Made by a program: the position numbers and the translations under genes
DNA from: Medicago truncatula
Lineage: Eukaryota; Streptophyta; Magnoliopsida; Fabales; Fabaceae
Direction: 5' to 3'
Length of the DNA stretch: 64,000 bases
NCBI RefSeq assembly: GCF_003473485.1
Contig: NC_053043.1
Coordinates: forward strand, 5,404,001-5,468,000
In this document: one piece after another, positions 1 to 13,049 of the stretch
How positions within the stretch are numbered: position 1 is the first letter of the stretch
Layout of the letters: each line of letters starts with the position of its first letter
The notes under the pieces: generated by a model
Databases searched by the model: none
The model's input: the letters and a program-made list of their open reading frames with translations, nothing else
What the model was told of the DNA's origin: nothing

Positions 1-1055
1 TTATCAAGAGTTTAAAGATTATAAATGGACAGTACTAAAAAAACAGATTATACATGAAAATAATAAACAAATACTTACAAATTCATTTTTTTTTGGAAGA
101 GTACTTACAAATTCATTTTTTTTTGGAAGAGTACTTACAAATTCATTGAATCGTAAACTTTTTCATTTCATGAGCATTGAATTGTTGTTTATATGGACCA
201 GACCGTTTCTTTTTCATGAGCATTGAATTGTTTCTCAATATAAATTTTTGAGATTGTTTTTCAGAATGAATATCTATTTTAGTATTTAAGAAAACTGTGA
301 GACTTAATTTGGTCCATAAAAAAAATAAAAGAAATTTTTAATCAGTAATAATTTTTTTTTGAGAAAAGATAGTCAATACCTAAACCATCGTCAGAAAATT
401 GACAATTAAAAAATATTGTCAATTGAAATAAAATGGTCTTAACAAAGTAATAGAGATAATTTGATGTTAACAACAATTGATTTTTTCTTTTTTGAGTAAA
501 AATAACATTTGCCTAAACCATCGAGGGCTGGTGTAGAAGCCTAGAAGGTGGTATGGTATTTCGAGAGACAATAGAGTTGTTTTATGGGGGAGCTTGGTCG
601 TTCATTTGAGCATAACAACAACTTCTCTTCATACGAAGTTGTTGGCCGATATACATGCTATTAGAAAAAAATAAATAAAAATGATATTTGTACAATCATT
701 TTCTAATAATTTTTGACAATTTTCTCTCTCATACTCACATTATATTTTTACTTTCTTTTTCTATTGTTTTGGTTTTTGTGTCAACGCATAATGGCTTTGT
801 AAAAATATGATTGTCAACCAAATTGATGTTCGAATAACATTGCTCTAAAAAAATTGTCATATAAAGGCTTGTTCCATAGAGGTTTGTTTCAATATTTGGT
901 TAGAATGTGACACTACTTGTTCCGGTGAGATTAACTCAGTTGATAGGGACATTGGATAATGTATATAAGGGATCAATATTCCAACCTAAGACATTTCATT
1001 TCTCCATATTTAATATGTGTGAGCTCCAACTACTATGCTACTTGACAAAAAAATA
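1..1055. other. intergenic, no gene seen
   Basis: AT-rich sequence without a convincing reading frame. Near 80-150 a short unit of about 37 bp, built on the words acttacaaattcattttttt and ggaagagt, occurs three times in tandem. Nothing else is recognised. Confidence 0.5.
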
Positions 1056-1373
1056 GGCTTAATAGTAATTTTCGCCCCCTAACTTTCACAAAGTTGCGAT
1101 TTTGGCCCCATAAGAAAAAAAACTACAAAACCTCTCTCTAAGTGTTACAGTTGTCGCAGTTTTGGTCCCCCAAAGCCAATTTTTGGTAAAAAGAATAACA
1201 TGTGGCACCTCACTTAGGATGTCACGTCAGCGTAGACTGAGTCAAAATTGGCTTTTGGAGGCCAAAACTGCCACAGTTGTAAAACTTAAGGGACAATTTT
1301 GTAGCTTTTTTTCTTCTTAAAGGATCAAAATCACAACTTTAGAAAAGTTAGGGGATTAAAACTGCTATTAAGT
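1056..1373. mobile_element. MITE with long inverted ends (MULE-like)
   Basis: The ends are imperfect inverted repeats: the left begins ggcttaatagtaattttcgc and the right ends with its approximate complement, finishing in actgctattaagt. Both arms contain the gattttggcc / ggatcaaaatc type blocks common in short non-autonomous legume elements. There is no coding capacity. A-rich sequence on both sides makes the target duplication uncertain. Confidence 0.6.
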
Positions 1374-1975
1374 AAAAAAAAAAAATAGTGTGACAATATT
1401 TACATGGTTTGTAAGAATTGTAGTCATGTTCCTTGACAATCGGTTAATAGATAGAAGAATCGTATCACTTTCGTTAAAAACATGAATGCTAGTGTATCTT
1501 TCTCAAAAAATGAATGCTAGTGTATCTTTAATTTTCAAATAACAAAATAGTTGTGCAAATAAATTAATAAATTTTGGCATCTTTTCTCATGACTTGCATT
1601 GAATAATTCATGTATTTAATCTGACTTATTTGACACATTTTATCATAAACAAATTTTTTCTAGAATAGATACTCCCTCGGATCTCAATTTAAGCAACATT
1701 TTTCATTTTATGAACGAGCCAAACATCGGTCGATTTTGACAAATTCCACTACCTAATCAAACTACATTGGTTTCATCTGGATCAAGCATTTGTATTTTTC
1801 TATCAAAACTAATCGAAATTAACCTAAATCATTAATAAACGAGTTAACATAAATTGTTGAAAAACAACTAACATCATAGAGTTTGAGTTATCTTAGTCAC
1901 TTTCAATAGATAAATTACTCATAATATTAATCTTATTATTACAAATTATTATTATTTTTATCATCATATATTTAT

Positions 1976-2806
1976 GGGTTAATTAAGTTTTTGGTCCCTA
2001 TAAATATCTGCAGTTTTGTTTTTAGTCTCTATAAAAATAAATCACACTTTTTAGTCCATACAAAATTTTCTGTTAGTTTTTTAGCCCCGGTTAAATTAAA
2101 ATTTGTTTAATTTTGTTTAAACTTCTAAATTTTTGAAAGATTTTTTACATACATGTTCATAACATCTTAAGACACTCTTTTGTAAATTTTTTTACTTTTT
2201 TAACATGTAATGAATTAAATATGAATTTTTCTAAAAGGCAAATTTTGAAGATTATATTAATGAAAATTTGGACCTAATAATAAAATTTTAAGTTACTTTT
2301 TTGCGGATGAACTTTGTATAATATTCTAAGTAAGTATGTGAAAAATATGTTACAAATTTAAAAGTTTAAGCACAATTAAGCAAATTTTAATTTTACAATG
2401 ACTAAAAGTATGTGTTGGTCCCTGTTAAACTGAAATTTGTTTAATTATACTTAAATTTTTAGATGATTTTTAACAGATATGTTAAGAATAATAATCTCTT
2501 TTATAAAAAATTAAATTTTTTTAACATGTAATGAATAAAATATAATTTTTTTAAAACGCAAAAAATTCAAGAAATAAAATTTTTGAGTTAATTTATTGTG
2601 GCGGAACCTTTTATAATGTTTTAAATAAGTATGTAAAAAATTATTAAAAAATTTTAAATTTTAAGCATAATTAAAGAAATTTTAATTTAACAGGGACTAA
2701 AAACAATAACGGAAAATTTGATAGGGATTAAAAAATATGATTTATTTTTATAGGGATTAAAAATTAAACTACAAGTATTTATAGGGACCAAAAACTTAAT
2801 TAACTC
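1976..2806. mobile_element. MULE-type MITE with 9-bp target duplication, upstream of PDX1
   Basis: A non-coding element of about 830 bp. It starts gggttaattaag and ends cttaattaactc, which are near-perfect complements. The ttttggtccctat block at the left is mirrored by atagggaccaaaa at the right. The 9-bp word tatatttat directly precedes it (1967-1975) and directly follows it (2807-2815), as expected for a Mutator-type insertion. The interior holds two diverged copies of a segment of about 300 bp. It ends 223 bp before the PDX1 start codon. Confidence 0.8.
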
Positions 2807-3029
2807 TATATTTATTTTTGTTCCCTTAAAAAAAAAATTAATTTTTATCACCACACATAGGTAAGCAATGCGTGGCTAGATATGATTCGAAGGAGTGAAG
2901 GCAGGCACTGATAGAGTGATTTGAGCACTACTTAACCCTCTCATCACTTCATCACTCTCTTCACCGCACAATCCATTTCCTCCTTTCCTCCGCTTCCCAC
3001 ATTTTATTATTCCCATTTTACCCCTCAAC

Positions 3030-3974
3030 ATGGAAGGATCTGGAGTCGTAACCGTCTACGGCAACGGTGCACTCACTGAAACAACCTCCACCACCACCAA
3101 ATCCTCCCCATTCTCCGTCAAAGTCGGCCTCGCTCAAATGCTCCGCGGCGGCGTCATCATGGACGTCGTCAACGCCGAACAAGCTCGCATCGCTGAAGAA
3201 GCTGGTGCTTGCGCCGTCATGGCCTTGGAGCGTGTCCCCGCCGACATCCGTGCTCAAGGCGGTGTTGCTCGTATGTCCGACCCTCAACTCATCAAAGAAA
3301 TCAAAGCCGCCGTCACCATCCCCGTCATGGCGAAAGCCCGTATCGGTCATTTCGTTGAAGCTCAGATCCTTGAATCTCTCGGAATCGATTACGTCGATGA
3401 GAGCGAAGTTCTTACCCTTGCTGATGAAGACAATCACATCAACAAACACAATTTCCGTATTCCTTTCGTTTGTGGCTGTCGTAACCTCGGTGAAGCTCTT
3501 CGCCGAATTCGCGAAGGTGCTGCGATGATTCGTACCAAAGGTGAAGCTGGAACTGGTAATATCATTGAAGCAGTTCGTCATGTGCGTTCTGTTTTGGGTG
3601 ATATCAGGGTTTTGAGGAATATGGATGAAGATGAGGTTTTCACTTTTGCTAAGAAAATTGGTGCTCCTTATGATCTTGTTATGCAGACTAAGCAACTTGG
3701 AAGGCTGCCTGTTGTGCAGTTTGCTGCTGGTGGTGTGGCGACACCAGCGGATGCAGCTTTGATGATGCAGCTTGGGTGTGATGGTGTTTTTGTTGGTTCT
3801 GGTGTGTTTAAGAGTGGGGATCCGGCGAAAAGAGCGAGGGCGATTGTTCAAGCTGTTACTCATTACAGTGATCCAGAGATTTTGGCTGAGGTTAGTTGTG
3901 GATTGGGTGAAGCTATGGTTGGGCTTAATTTGACTGATCATAATGTTGAAAGGTTTGCTAATAGGTCTGAATGA
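3030..3974 (+). CDS. PDX1: PDX1, pyridoxal 5'-phosphate synthase catalytic subunit
   Basis: This 314-residue protein is a full-length PDX1 (SNZ/PdxS family). It makes pyridoxal 5'-phosphate (vitamin B6) from ribose 5-phosphate, glyceraldehyde 3-phosphate and ammonia, the ammonia being supplied by the glutaminase PDX2; the family forms cytosolic dodecamers. Visible signatures are [17 protein letters not shown] near residues 45-61, [11 protein letters not shown] with a lysine at 102, and [12 protein letters not shown] with a lysine at 170; these two lysines correspond to the relay lysines of the family. The [10 protein letters not shown] and [10 protein letters not shown] phosphate-binding loops follow. 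The gene is intronless, as in PDX1.1/PDX1.3-type plant copies. The start is the first ATG, preceded by a CT-rich leader and giving the expected N-terminus. An antisense frame of 322 residues over the gene is a composition artefact. Confidence 0.97.
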   Translation: MEGSGVVTVYGNGALTETTSTTTKSSPFSVKVGLAQMLRGGVIMDVVNAEQARIAEEAGACAVMALERVPADIRAQGGVARMSDPQLIKEIKAAVTIPVMAKARIGHFVEAQILESLGIDYVDESEVLTLADEDNHINKHNFRIPFVCGCRNLGEALRRIREGAAMIRTKGEAGTGNIIEAVRHVRSVLGDIRVLRNMDEDEVFTFAKKIGAPYDLVMQTKQLGRLPVVQFAAGGVATPADAALMMQLGCDGVFVGSGVFKSGDPAKRARAIVQAVTHYSDPEILAEVSCGLGEAMVGLNLTDHNVERFANRSE

Positions 3975-3986
3975 TTTCATTATCAT

Positions 3987-3988
3987 CG

Positions 3989-4020
<32 letters not shown>

Positions 4021-4021
4021 G
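3987..4021 (+). repeat. (GAT)n microsatellite in the PDX1 3' UTR
   Basis: About ten tandem GAT units start some 15 bp after the PDX1 stop codon and so probably lie in its 3' untranslated region. They may be length-polymorphic. Confidence 0.85.
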
Positions 4022-4149
4022 TTCTCTTTTGGCATGGAAATTTCTGTCTGAAAGGGTTTTACTTTACGCTAGTACTTTTTAGTTGTTTTTTTATATTTCA
4101 TTTTAATAAGGTTATCGTGTTTTTGGTTCTTATGTTTGAACTGTGTTAG

Positions 4150-5980
4150 ATGGGGAAATTGAAAAAAAGACAAAGCAATTGGCCTTTTGTGGCTTGTAAT
4201 GTTTCCGATACTTTATAGTGTTTACTCTAGTATGTTGAATTCATCATAAACTAGACCATTCTTGTTGGAATATTGAATTCTATTGTTATATTGGATGTTA
4301 AGCTTTGGCTCAATTCATTTTATTTCAAAGGTTTTAATTTCAATCCCTTTTACTTTTGGTTCCCAATTACTTGGAGCATAATTTGATTGGTTTTTTTGAG
4401 TTTATCTACTAGCATAAGTTTTGTATGATTGTTTGAGAGGACTTATAGACAGCTTTTGACATTGTTCATAAGTTGTTTTCAGCTTATTTTCACAAGTTTT
4501 CTAAGAGTTTATGAAAACATATAGCTTACACGAAAACAATTTTCCCTTTTTATCTTTTATTGTGTTACTGCTTTATTTCACAAGTTCTTTGAGATAGCTT
4601 ATCAAATCAGGTTATAGCTTACACAAAAACGATTTTCCTTTATTTTAGCTTTTGTTTTGTTACTGCTTTAAGCCAGTTTATCCAAATAGGGCCAACAAGT
4701 TTGTTATTTTTGGTGGCATTTGACATATTTTGAGAACTGTCATATATACTCCTATTGCATTCTGTTGTAATTGGTTTTACTAATGAAGAAAAACCACTTT
4801 TTTTTTTTTTTTACTTAGTATATGCATTAAGACAAATCAATATCCATATGGTATAATCATGTGAATATGGTATACTCTCTTGTTTTAACCTGATTACCAG
4901 ATGTTTATTTTGACTGTATATAGTTCAAGTTTGTAATTTGTGAAATAAGATTACAAAATGACAAATTTTATATTGGGTGAAGGAGAAGAAGAGTACGTGG
5001 AAGGAATTTGGTCTATGTATATTGTTGTGTCATTTGTAATATATGTTTCTGGATTGAACATGGAACACAGCCTGAAGCTTGTGTATGAGTGTATGACAAC
5101 TTTTGCTGTGTTTGGAAGTAGGGAAAGTAGTACCATAATTAGTGGTCATAGTTTATTACACTTTAGCCATATCTTATTGATACAATAAAGGCATGGATAT
5201 ACTACTCCATGAATATACAATAAAGGCATGGAGTATTTTCCACTTAAGACTTAATCACTATACAGTCATCATGCCACTAGCTTTACATAGACGGTGGGAT
5301 ATTATTTGTGGTATTTAGTTTCTAGACTAGATAAGATGCTCATAATCGATTGTTTCTATGGTGGAAATTCACGGGTCAACATCTTCTCCTTTTTTGATAA
5401 AATTGAGAGCTCCATGGAGATGTGAAATTCATTTTCAAAACAGAATGTAATAACTTCAATAAGATTGTCGTGCTTTTCGGGGGTAAATATGTTAATCCTA
5501 ATCTGTCGTTTTGTGTCTTATTATTTCATAAACGAAACTCTTCATTTCTTTTGAAAACTGAAGTGATCAAAATTCTAAACTCACCTATTGTGTGAATGGT
5601 TTGTTCTTGACAACATGCAAGCCTCAATTAACACACTCCACACTCAGTACTTTTTTCAACTAGGGCTTAAGGTACTTGGCCAGCTTCATTTAGCGTGTCT
5701 TTCTGCTATTTATAGTCTTCTTTACCTTACATTTCTTTCTGCCACCATTTAGCACTTTTTTCACTCCAAAACAACTTGTCTTTTTTACTTCCCCTCACGT
5801 TTTGAGCAAAAACAGAGAAACATGCCTAATCTCTTAGGATAGGGCAACGGCAATTGTAGATGATTGTACTTGTTTTAAGATGGCAAAAATGGCATGTGGT
5901 GTACACAATAGGAATGGCTATCAACTTGGTAGGCATGGTTGATGGCTACCACATTGATAGGGTATTTTGATGTGAGGTGA
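4150..5980. other. intergenic, no gene seen
   Basis: Contains the probable end of the PDX1 transcript. A stretch at about 4410-4690 has two degenerate copies of an agcttac/cacaagtt type repeat, reminiscent of common legume MITEs. Short reading frames near 4950-5190 occur on both strands and match nothing recognised. Confidence 0.45.
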
Positions 5981-6029
5981 AGTCAACACACCGGCGGAGT
6001 CCAAAATATTGCATTGGTGTTGAATGAGC

Positions 6030-6180
6030 TTTCCAAATTATGAAGCACAATACCAGACACAACACGAACACCGACGCACTAATAATTTGAGGAAATCACA
6101 TAATTCAGTGTAATTATATGTGTCGGTGTCGGACACGACACATATCCGACTCCGGGACACGCCTAATCCAAGTGTATGTG
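6030..6180. repeat. repeat rich in gtgtcggtgtcggacac words
   Basis: This block holds the words acaccgacgc, gtgtcggtgtcggacacg and gacacatatccgac, which are partly self-complementary. They resemble a short dispersed legume repeat. No ends or target duplication could be fixed. Confidence 0.35.
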
Positions 6181-6879
6181 ATTCATAGTTTGCAAAAGGT
6201 TTTGTAACCATTAAATGGAACACTGATGGGATCCTACATTAGGTGGCAAAGGGACAATTTCCACATCAATTGCCCAAGGTAGAGAGTTCTTGTTAAGAGT
6301 GAAAGTAGGAAATGATAACTTAATTGATGTTGTGTACAAGTGTGATATATATGTCCCAGATCGGATAAAAGAGCAAAGGTTGAACACCTTATAAGTAAGA
6401 TGATCCATGAACACATAACCTTAAGGTTTTGGGTAAGAGTGTGGCGTCTCTCTTGCTTGTGCAGTTGTTCTAGCCTCGAGTGTGGAGGGAACCCCTTGCT
6501 CCCCTTCAGTGACCCAACATGAATTGTGTGAGGGAATATTCACATTGCAGAGAGTGAGCAGGAAATGATAACTGAATTGTGTAAGGAAATTCTCTTATAA
6601 GGATTCTTAGTGGAGAGAAAGGAAGGGAGTGAAATCATTGAGTTTGTTAGGCAGAGCATTGGCTTGAGTGGTCAATAGGATCTTCATCCTATTGTATTTT
6701 ACTTTAATTTTCAGTGCTGTCTTGCTTCCTTCCATGTATTGTTTCTACATTATGGGTTCGCATCAAACATTACAGGACCATTTTTTTCAATCACAATTCA
6801 GGGAGAAATTGGATTGCCCTTCTAACTTCCCTTTATGGCTTAACGCATAACATTGCTTTGCACACTTGAAATGCAGTTT

Positions 6880-7345
6880 TAGGAAAGTTGGTTTCCCTAA
6901 GTACTTCCAGAATGAAGTGCCATTTCAACTTCCAGAATGCATTGGCCAAATCAACTTTAATAGAAACAAGCCTTTCTTATCCTTTGAAACAAATTCTTGA
7001 GCAACAGTAATATTCTCATGGAAACTCCTCCCCAGAAACAAAACCAATTTCAAAAGGAGAGATAATGTCTGAAAGGGTAACTTTCAATCTATTTACAACT
7101 ACTTCAATAATTTGATGAGAATATTATTGACTGAAGAGATAATTCTCATCAAATTCTTTTGATGTTAGTTTTATTCACAATTACATTATGTTTTGGATGA
7201 TCCAAACTTGCTCGACAACGTTGATGACATGTTCAGCAACGGTATTCCAAGATTTCTGATAAAATCCTGCAAGAAAATCATCGAGTCTGTCCAAGTGCTT
7301 TCCACTCCTCATACTAAAAAACCATTTTTATTTCCTTGTTCTCAA
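6880..7345 (-). mobile_element. LINE (L1-type) reverse transcriptase relic
   Basis: Read on the minus strand, pieces in several frames match the plant L1-type reverse transcriptase in the right order: LDDFLAGFYQKSWNTVAEHV (the usual DGFPAGFYQKFW block), then SLLLKLVLFLGRSFHENITV (usual SPFQ.GFVPGRSIHENI), then FVSKDKKGLFLLKLIW (usual KKGKKGYMAIKVDL). Frame changes and stops separate them, so this is a decayed LINE fragment without terminal features. Confidence 0.75.
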
Positions 7346-7749
7346 ACATGGAACTGAGATTGTTCATCACTCATTGGTCAAGTTCAGGAAAAGTAAACTG
7401 AGTTTGGAATCAATTCATATTAACATGAGTAATTGAGAACAATACTTCATAAAAAACTGAGCTTTCCACTCCTCAGAGTTTCTAAGCATTTGAATTTTCT
7501 TATGACAATGCTTATTATTCTTGTCCCCATTCCATTAATGAGTTTTTTGGCTATGGATTTCTGGAACCAGTTAAGGTCTTTTTAATACAAAAACGTGGCT
7601 AATTCACCCTGCCAAGCCGTTTCAAATCTACATAGATAAATGCTGAACCCACCTTCATTTTAACCTTTTTTTTAAGGCATCCAATTTTTAACAACAAATT
7701 TCTCTCTAATTTGGATGCTACCAAAGGTCAAAATCATCCACTCTTACTG

Positions 7750-8430
7750 TAAATTTTCCAAGTTATTCAGAGTTTGTCACCATAACTTCATAATTCCCCA
7801 ACAATTTTATACCATATTAGAGATATAGATTAGCTTTTTTTTTTTTTTTTTTTTTTTTGTAAAAGTGCTTTATATGCTTGAATATATTTGAAGCCTTATA
7901 TGCTTTACCGTTGTGTGATATTAACATGCATGTTGTGAGTTTATTCGTAAATTTATCCTTTTTGTTTTTAACGACTTTAAATTTATATTGCATTGACGTA
8001 ATCTAAAAATTTAAATGAAATATGGTTTATTTTTTGCCATAAAAAGTGATCACCCAAAACTCAAATCAAACCATTATATTTTTTTATTATTAATATTATT
8101 TCTTTTATTTCACTCTAGATTAATAGGTTTATCTTAAAAAAAATAGTGAAATTCTTTCCCCATACCTCATGCGCTATTGAAGTTTCCATTTTGCTGTGTT
8201 CAAATTCAAGAAGCTAAGGCTAAGCACAATCGGTCGAACCGACCATACTTGTTGATAACCGATAAATAAATTGGTTATCACGTTGCACTTAACTCTTATA
8301 ATGGACAAAAAAATTAATGATTGCATTGCCTAAGACATCTAATCAATGACTATTTAATGATTTTATAGTTTTAGTTGTTTTTAGTATTAAGTAATCCTTT
8401 TGAACTAGTAATGCTTGTCATGGATGTTTG
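7750..8430. other. intergenic, no gene seen
   Basis: AT-rich. A run of about 25 T lies at 7834-7858. No coding or element signature is recognised. Confidence 0.5.
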
Positions 8431-9660
8431 ATGATGTAGGTTAAGGAATGACTCTGAAGATATGAGAAGCTACAACGTGGACGAAGTTTGCTTTGCTGAA
8501 GATTTGGAAAGCTGCAGTGCCCTGGATTGTTAGCAGGGTCGTACATAGTACGAACGCATGGGACCACGTCTGACCATTGCTTAATGAGGAAGAATATGAG
8601 CTGTCCCCAATGATTGAAATCCTAGGAATAATGAAGGAACATGTCAGGAGTAGGTAGGATATGATAAGGACAGCCCATATGTGAAATGACCAAAGGGTAC
8701 AACTTGTAGTGGTTGGCCTTGTACTATAAAAGGACAACAATGTGTCGGTGCCAATGGTCCAAAAATTCATTACAGAATTGGAGAGGCCAGTTTACGGCTA
8801 TGGTTAGCAACTTTAGAGTTCTCATTTCATCTCATCTTCTCCATAGATGAGCATGAGTGCTAGATTCTAGAGGTTTAGAGTTAGATTACTTGGTGATGCT
8901 TCGGCTCACCACTTTCCTTCAAGGATTGCAATATTGCACTAGCTCTATTTAATCTATCAATTTAGTTTTCCATATTTTTATTTATGCTTATCTTTATTTC
9001 TATTTCTGAGGTTCAGCTCACCATTAGCTAAACCTCTTCTTTTGGTTTAGACATGGTGAGGTTGTGACTTTTATTTACTTGCAATATATAAAGCTGTATC
9101 ACCGAGCTTTTTTCTAACAAACTGTCTTAACTGAAAATCTTTAGAAGTTAAAATTTGATCACTTTTATTTTTAATGTTATAGCTCCCTGATCCTTAACCG
9201 GTATGAGAGTGGAACATGTTTGTTAGATATGAATTTGTCCTTAAACACCGTGAGGTGAAAGAATCACGAGAGACTGTTTGAACGTTAACTTGAACTTAGA
9301 AGAGACTTGTAGTTATAGCTAAGCGCTAAGATCTTGGTAGGAATCTTGTTATAGGCTAAAGGGCTCATGTGGAGTACTCTTCGTGAGGAAAAGGTGAGCA
9401 CCTAACCTAGCAATTGTTGCGTGTTAAGTTCTGCATAATCATACCCCTAACGATGTGTCGTTCCAGCCTTAACACGATGGATGAGGTAACACTCCCTAAT
9501 ACCAATTGGTTGCCAGGAAGCCGGATATATACAACTTTGTGAATCACAGTGGCTATATGAAGTTATAACTCTGTGAGGCACAAGAACCATACAAAGCTAT
9601 CGCTTTGTAAATCGCAGTAATGTTTTGTTATAGCTGAACCTAGTTTAAACCACACTTTCC
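8400..9660 (+). mobile_element. possible LTR-derived segment
   Basis: A less AT-rich block. It holds a TATA-like box (ctataaaagga, about 8724) with a tightly spaced leader downstream, then paired words such as ggttcagctcaccattagct. This is how an LTR promoter and leader often look. No matching second copy, TG/CA ends or target duplication were found, so family and borders are unknown and the call is weak. Confidence 0.25.
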
Positions 9661-9939
9661 ATCTTGAGAATTTCTAAATCTTTTTAACTGTTTTCCCAAA
9701 ACTTAACCTTTTATATTTATTGTTGTGACAAATGATTTTTTTTTTTTTCTTACAAACAAGTTTTCTACTAGTAAGGTATACAAAGTTATAGCTTCACAAC
9801 TCCGATGGGATTGATATCTTTTTATACTATAACTTGAACATTGTATACTTGCACTCAGTCTTTCCACTTTAAAATAGTCATAGTGTTTTTGGAGACACCA
9901 CCCGTCATTGAATCATTGAGGTCACTTTAAAATACTATT

Positions 9940-10580
9940 AAATTTTATTTTTTAAGAAAATAATTTTCCGATACGTCCCGATACACACGGATACTTGTGT
10001 TTTTTTATATTATTTTGATTTCTGTGTTTTTTTTTTAAATAAGAAAAAAAAACATAAGAATAAAATCATTATATTACTATAATATGTATACATTTCCTTT
10101 ATCTTTCTTTGGTGTCAGTACGACCCACACCATACCACATAAACAATTTCATCTTCCCCTTTTTAAAAAATTAGGGTTTCAACTTTTTCTTCCAAAATGG
10201 TTGCCTTCCACTTTGGATATAGTGCTTCTTTTTTGGATCGATATAGTATAGCACTAACAATGTTCCTTTTGGATATAAAATAGCATTCATATAACACTGA
10301 TGGTGTTTTTTTTGGTATATTTTGCGTATGTAATTGACTAATCACCACTCTCTTAATCGTCAATATTATGTATATTTATGTTAATGTACTACGAGTCTAG
10401 TTTCTTGTGTTTGTTAATATATTTGCAAATTAAAAAAAAGGTTATAATTATATTATACATTTAATTATATAATTTTTTTATTAACGTATCCCAGCCGTAT
10501 CGTATCTTGATTTTTGAAATTTTCCCGTATCGGCGTATCGGTGCAGTATCGTATCCGTATCGTATCTCATATCCAGACTT
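9940..10580. repeat. segment flanked by 'gtatcg'-type repeats
   Basis: The left side has gatacgtcccgatacacacg. The right side has a cluster of short cgtatc/gtatccgtatcg words. Such words are typical of a widespread plant non-autonomous element, but the two sides are not clean inverted repeats here, so this may be a truncated or rearranged copy. The minus-strand frame at 10163-10363 matches nothing known. Confidence 0.3.
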
Positions 10581-10794
10581 CACAACCTGAGAGGCACAAC
10601 GAACCATTTCTCTCTCAAAATCATATCATCATCTCTATCAAATGATTCTTTTCTCATTAATATTCATCTCTCAATTTTCCCTTCGTCACTCAATTATACT
10701 TTCTCTCTCAAAGTTTTCCTTTTTGGTTGATTTTGTTTTGGCACGAAAAGGTGTAACAAGGAAGCAAAAGAAGCTCCGAGGGCGAGGACCATTG

Positions 10795-11190
10795 TATGGT
10801 TTTCTTGAGTTTTATGTTGGTATTCCTTTAGATATATTGTTTAGGGTTGTTTTCTTAAGTTTTTTGTTGGTATTATTTTAGATCTGTTTTTTTAGGTTTT
10901 TTTAGATCTATGTTTATGTTCTAGCCTACCTTTTTTTTGTGTTTTCTTGAGTTTTCCGTTGGTATTCTTCTAGATCTATTGTTTAGGTTTGTTTTCTTGA
11001 GTTTTCTGTTGGTATTAGTTTAGATATATTTGTTAGGTTTTTTTAGATCTATGTTTATGATCTAACCTACCCTTTTGTTTTGTGTTTTCTTAAGTTTTTC
11101 GTAGATATTCCTTTGGGTCTATTTTTTGGGTTTGTTTTCTTGAGTTTTCCGTTGGTATTCCTTTAGATCTATTTTTTAGGTTTGTTGTTG
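10795..11190 (+). repeat. minisatellite, units of about 50-60 bp
   Basis: At least six degenerate copies of a unit built on ttttcttgagttttccgttg, gtattcctttagatctatt and gtttaggtttg follow each other. Copies vary in length, and a longer higher-order unit containing gatctatgtttatg recurs twice. The array lies just 5' of the plant-mobile-domain relics. Confidence 0.7.
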
Positions 11191-11599
11191 TTGTTGATTC
11201 TAAAGGACTTACATTTTATTTTTACCTTGTATATTCATGATTTAATTCATTTGTGTGTAATGTATGCGACTATTGTCTATTGACACATTTTTTGGAAGCT
11301 CATTTATTTTATCTTTACTCCATTCATTATATATATATTTGACATAAAAATAATAGAAAATAAAAATAATTTTCAACTACAATCATAAAGTGGAAAATAA
11401 TGGCTAACTTAAGTGCAACTATCCCGTTTTGGTTTGCTTATCGGATAACTAAATTGTGATTTTCAGTTATACCGCCTAATTTCGGAAAACTTTAACATGT
11501 TTTCCGATTATGTTTTTTTCTTTTTCGTTTTATATCTTTATAGGTTTCTAATTGGTTTTAGTTTGTTGATTTTTATGTAGTAATTCTTTGCCATTTTTT

Positions 11600-12640
11600 C
11601 AGTGGAGTAATGCAAAAGATGACATGGTAGGATAATACATGTAGGGCACGACGACAGAACACCAAGTCATGATATGGTTTGTGATCAGCAACATGATCAA
11701 TCGCTTGATTCAAACGGAGAGTAACCCATACATCAGGAGGTGGAGCAGCCTGCACATGTGGCGGTGGAGCAGATCATATATCAGGAGGTGGAGTAGCTCA
11801 TAGATGGGGTATAGGGGAGGACCGTATGACTTGTCTCCTCACATAGCATGAAGACCTCATTTTTCGAACTGTGGTAGATATTGATGGAGTACTTGAAAGG
11901 TGATCCTATGTTTACCGGTAAGTAACTTGGAGAATGTGTGACACTTATGTAGGTATTTTTATAATAATGTTAGAGACAACATATTATTTTTGTTTTGATA
12001 TTTATTATTATAATAATTTATCATGGTTTCAATTTATTATTATAGTTTTGATTTATTATTATTTCTATTTTTTTATTTTGTAACACTGTTGGATTCTTGA
12101 TTATTTTTTTACTCTTTGTAATCGACCACAAATCTGGATTTTCTGAGATGAGCCAGGAAGAGGTGTTGCTCGAGCTATGTGATGGAATTATAAACAGGAG
12201 ACTCTCAAAGTTCATAAGATACATAGGGTGATAGATGACATGCCTGACACCTATAAATGTCATATGGCATCCATTTGAGTATTAATGTCAGGTAATCCCA
12301 CTTGATAATATGTCTTTACGGTGGTTGTCGTCTTTGATGGTGCAACAAAGTAGTTTCTTACTGAGAGGTGCCTCCGACATGTTGGATACATAAATATATA
12401 CCACCACCACCTTCATATGGCCATACCTTTGATGTAGATACCGAGCAAATTGATTACTATTTTAGTGTGCATTGAGTCATTGGAAGAGTACTTTTGATGA
12501 CATATCCATTTGAGGCCACCTGGACATACATGGAGTGGTACTACAAAGTATCATATCCTTGTTTGATATGCCTTGCTGAGGTATGTATAGACTAGTCTCT
12601 ATTCCAACGTATAAAGTCCCAACTGATGCATGGTCTTCTT
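11600..12640 (+). pseudogene. plant-mobile-domain (PMD) transposon protein relic, + copy
   Basis: Short stretches in several frames resemble the C-terminal part of plant mobile domain proteins, which are found in MULE-type elements and their domesticated relatives. Examples are RCLRHVGYI followed by a histidine/proline-rich patch, and WTYMEWYYKVSYPCL, matching the usual WY.RVSHP motif. Stops and frame changes are numerous, so it is not functional. The segment 11880-12490 has an inverted, diverged partner at 13050-13570. Confidence 0.6.
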
Positions 12641-13049
12641 ATTTGAGATCCTTTTGATTGCTTTAGAGCTACAAGGTTACTTAGACGAGTTTGGGGAGAT
12701 GCCAAAGGAACCCATGTTTAGGGGTTTGTGTGAGCATTAGACTTACTCATTGTGGACATTTAGATTAGTTATCTTATCTTATTTATCTTAAAGCTCAATA
12801 CAAATGCCTAAACACGAGTTCTTTTGCATTCCCGTGAACTCTTCTATGTGACCATGTAGCTTGGAAGAAATTGAAGACAATCTCGAATTAAAAGGTCTAC
12901 GTCATTGGAGACTTTGTACGCTATAACAGAGACTAGTCTATTGGATCCTCAGTAGGGCATATCAAACCAGGTTGTGATGCTTTGTCATATCAATCTATCT
13001 ATGTTTTTTGTGACCTTAAATTAATATGTCACCAGAAGTGATCCTTCAA

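Noticed and set aside
3067-3528. 153-residue frame overlapping PDX1 in another frame
   Set aside because: Proline/serine-rich shadow of the PDX1 coding sequence.
3018-3986. 322-residue open frame antisense to PDX1
   Set aside because: It mirrors the PDX1 coding frame and owes its openness to codon bias; it has no domain of its own.
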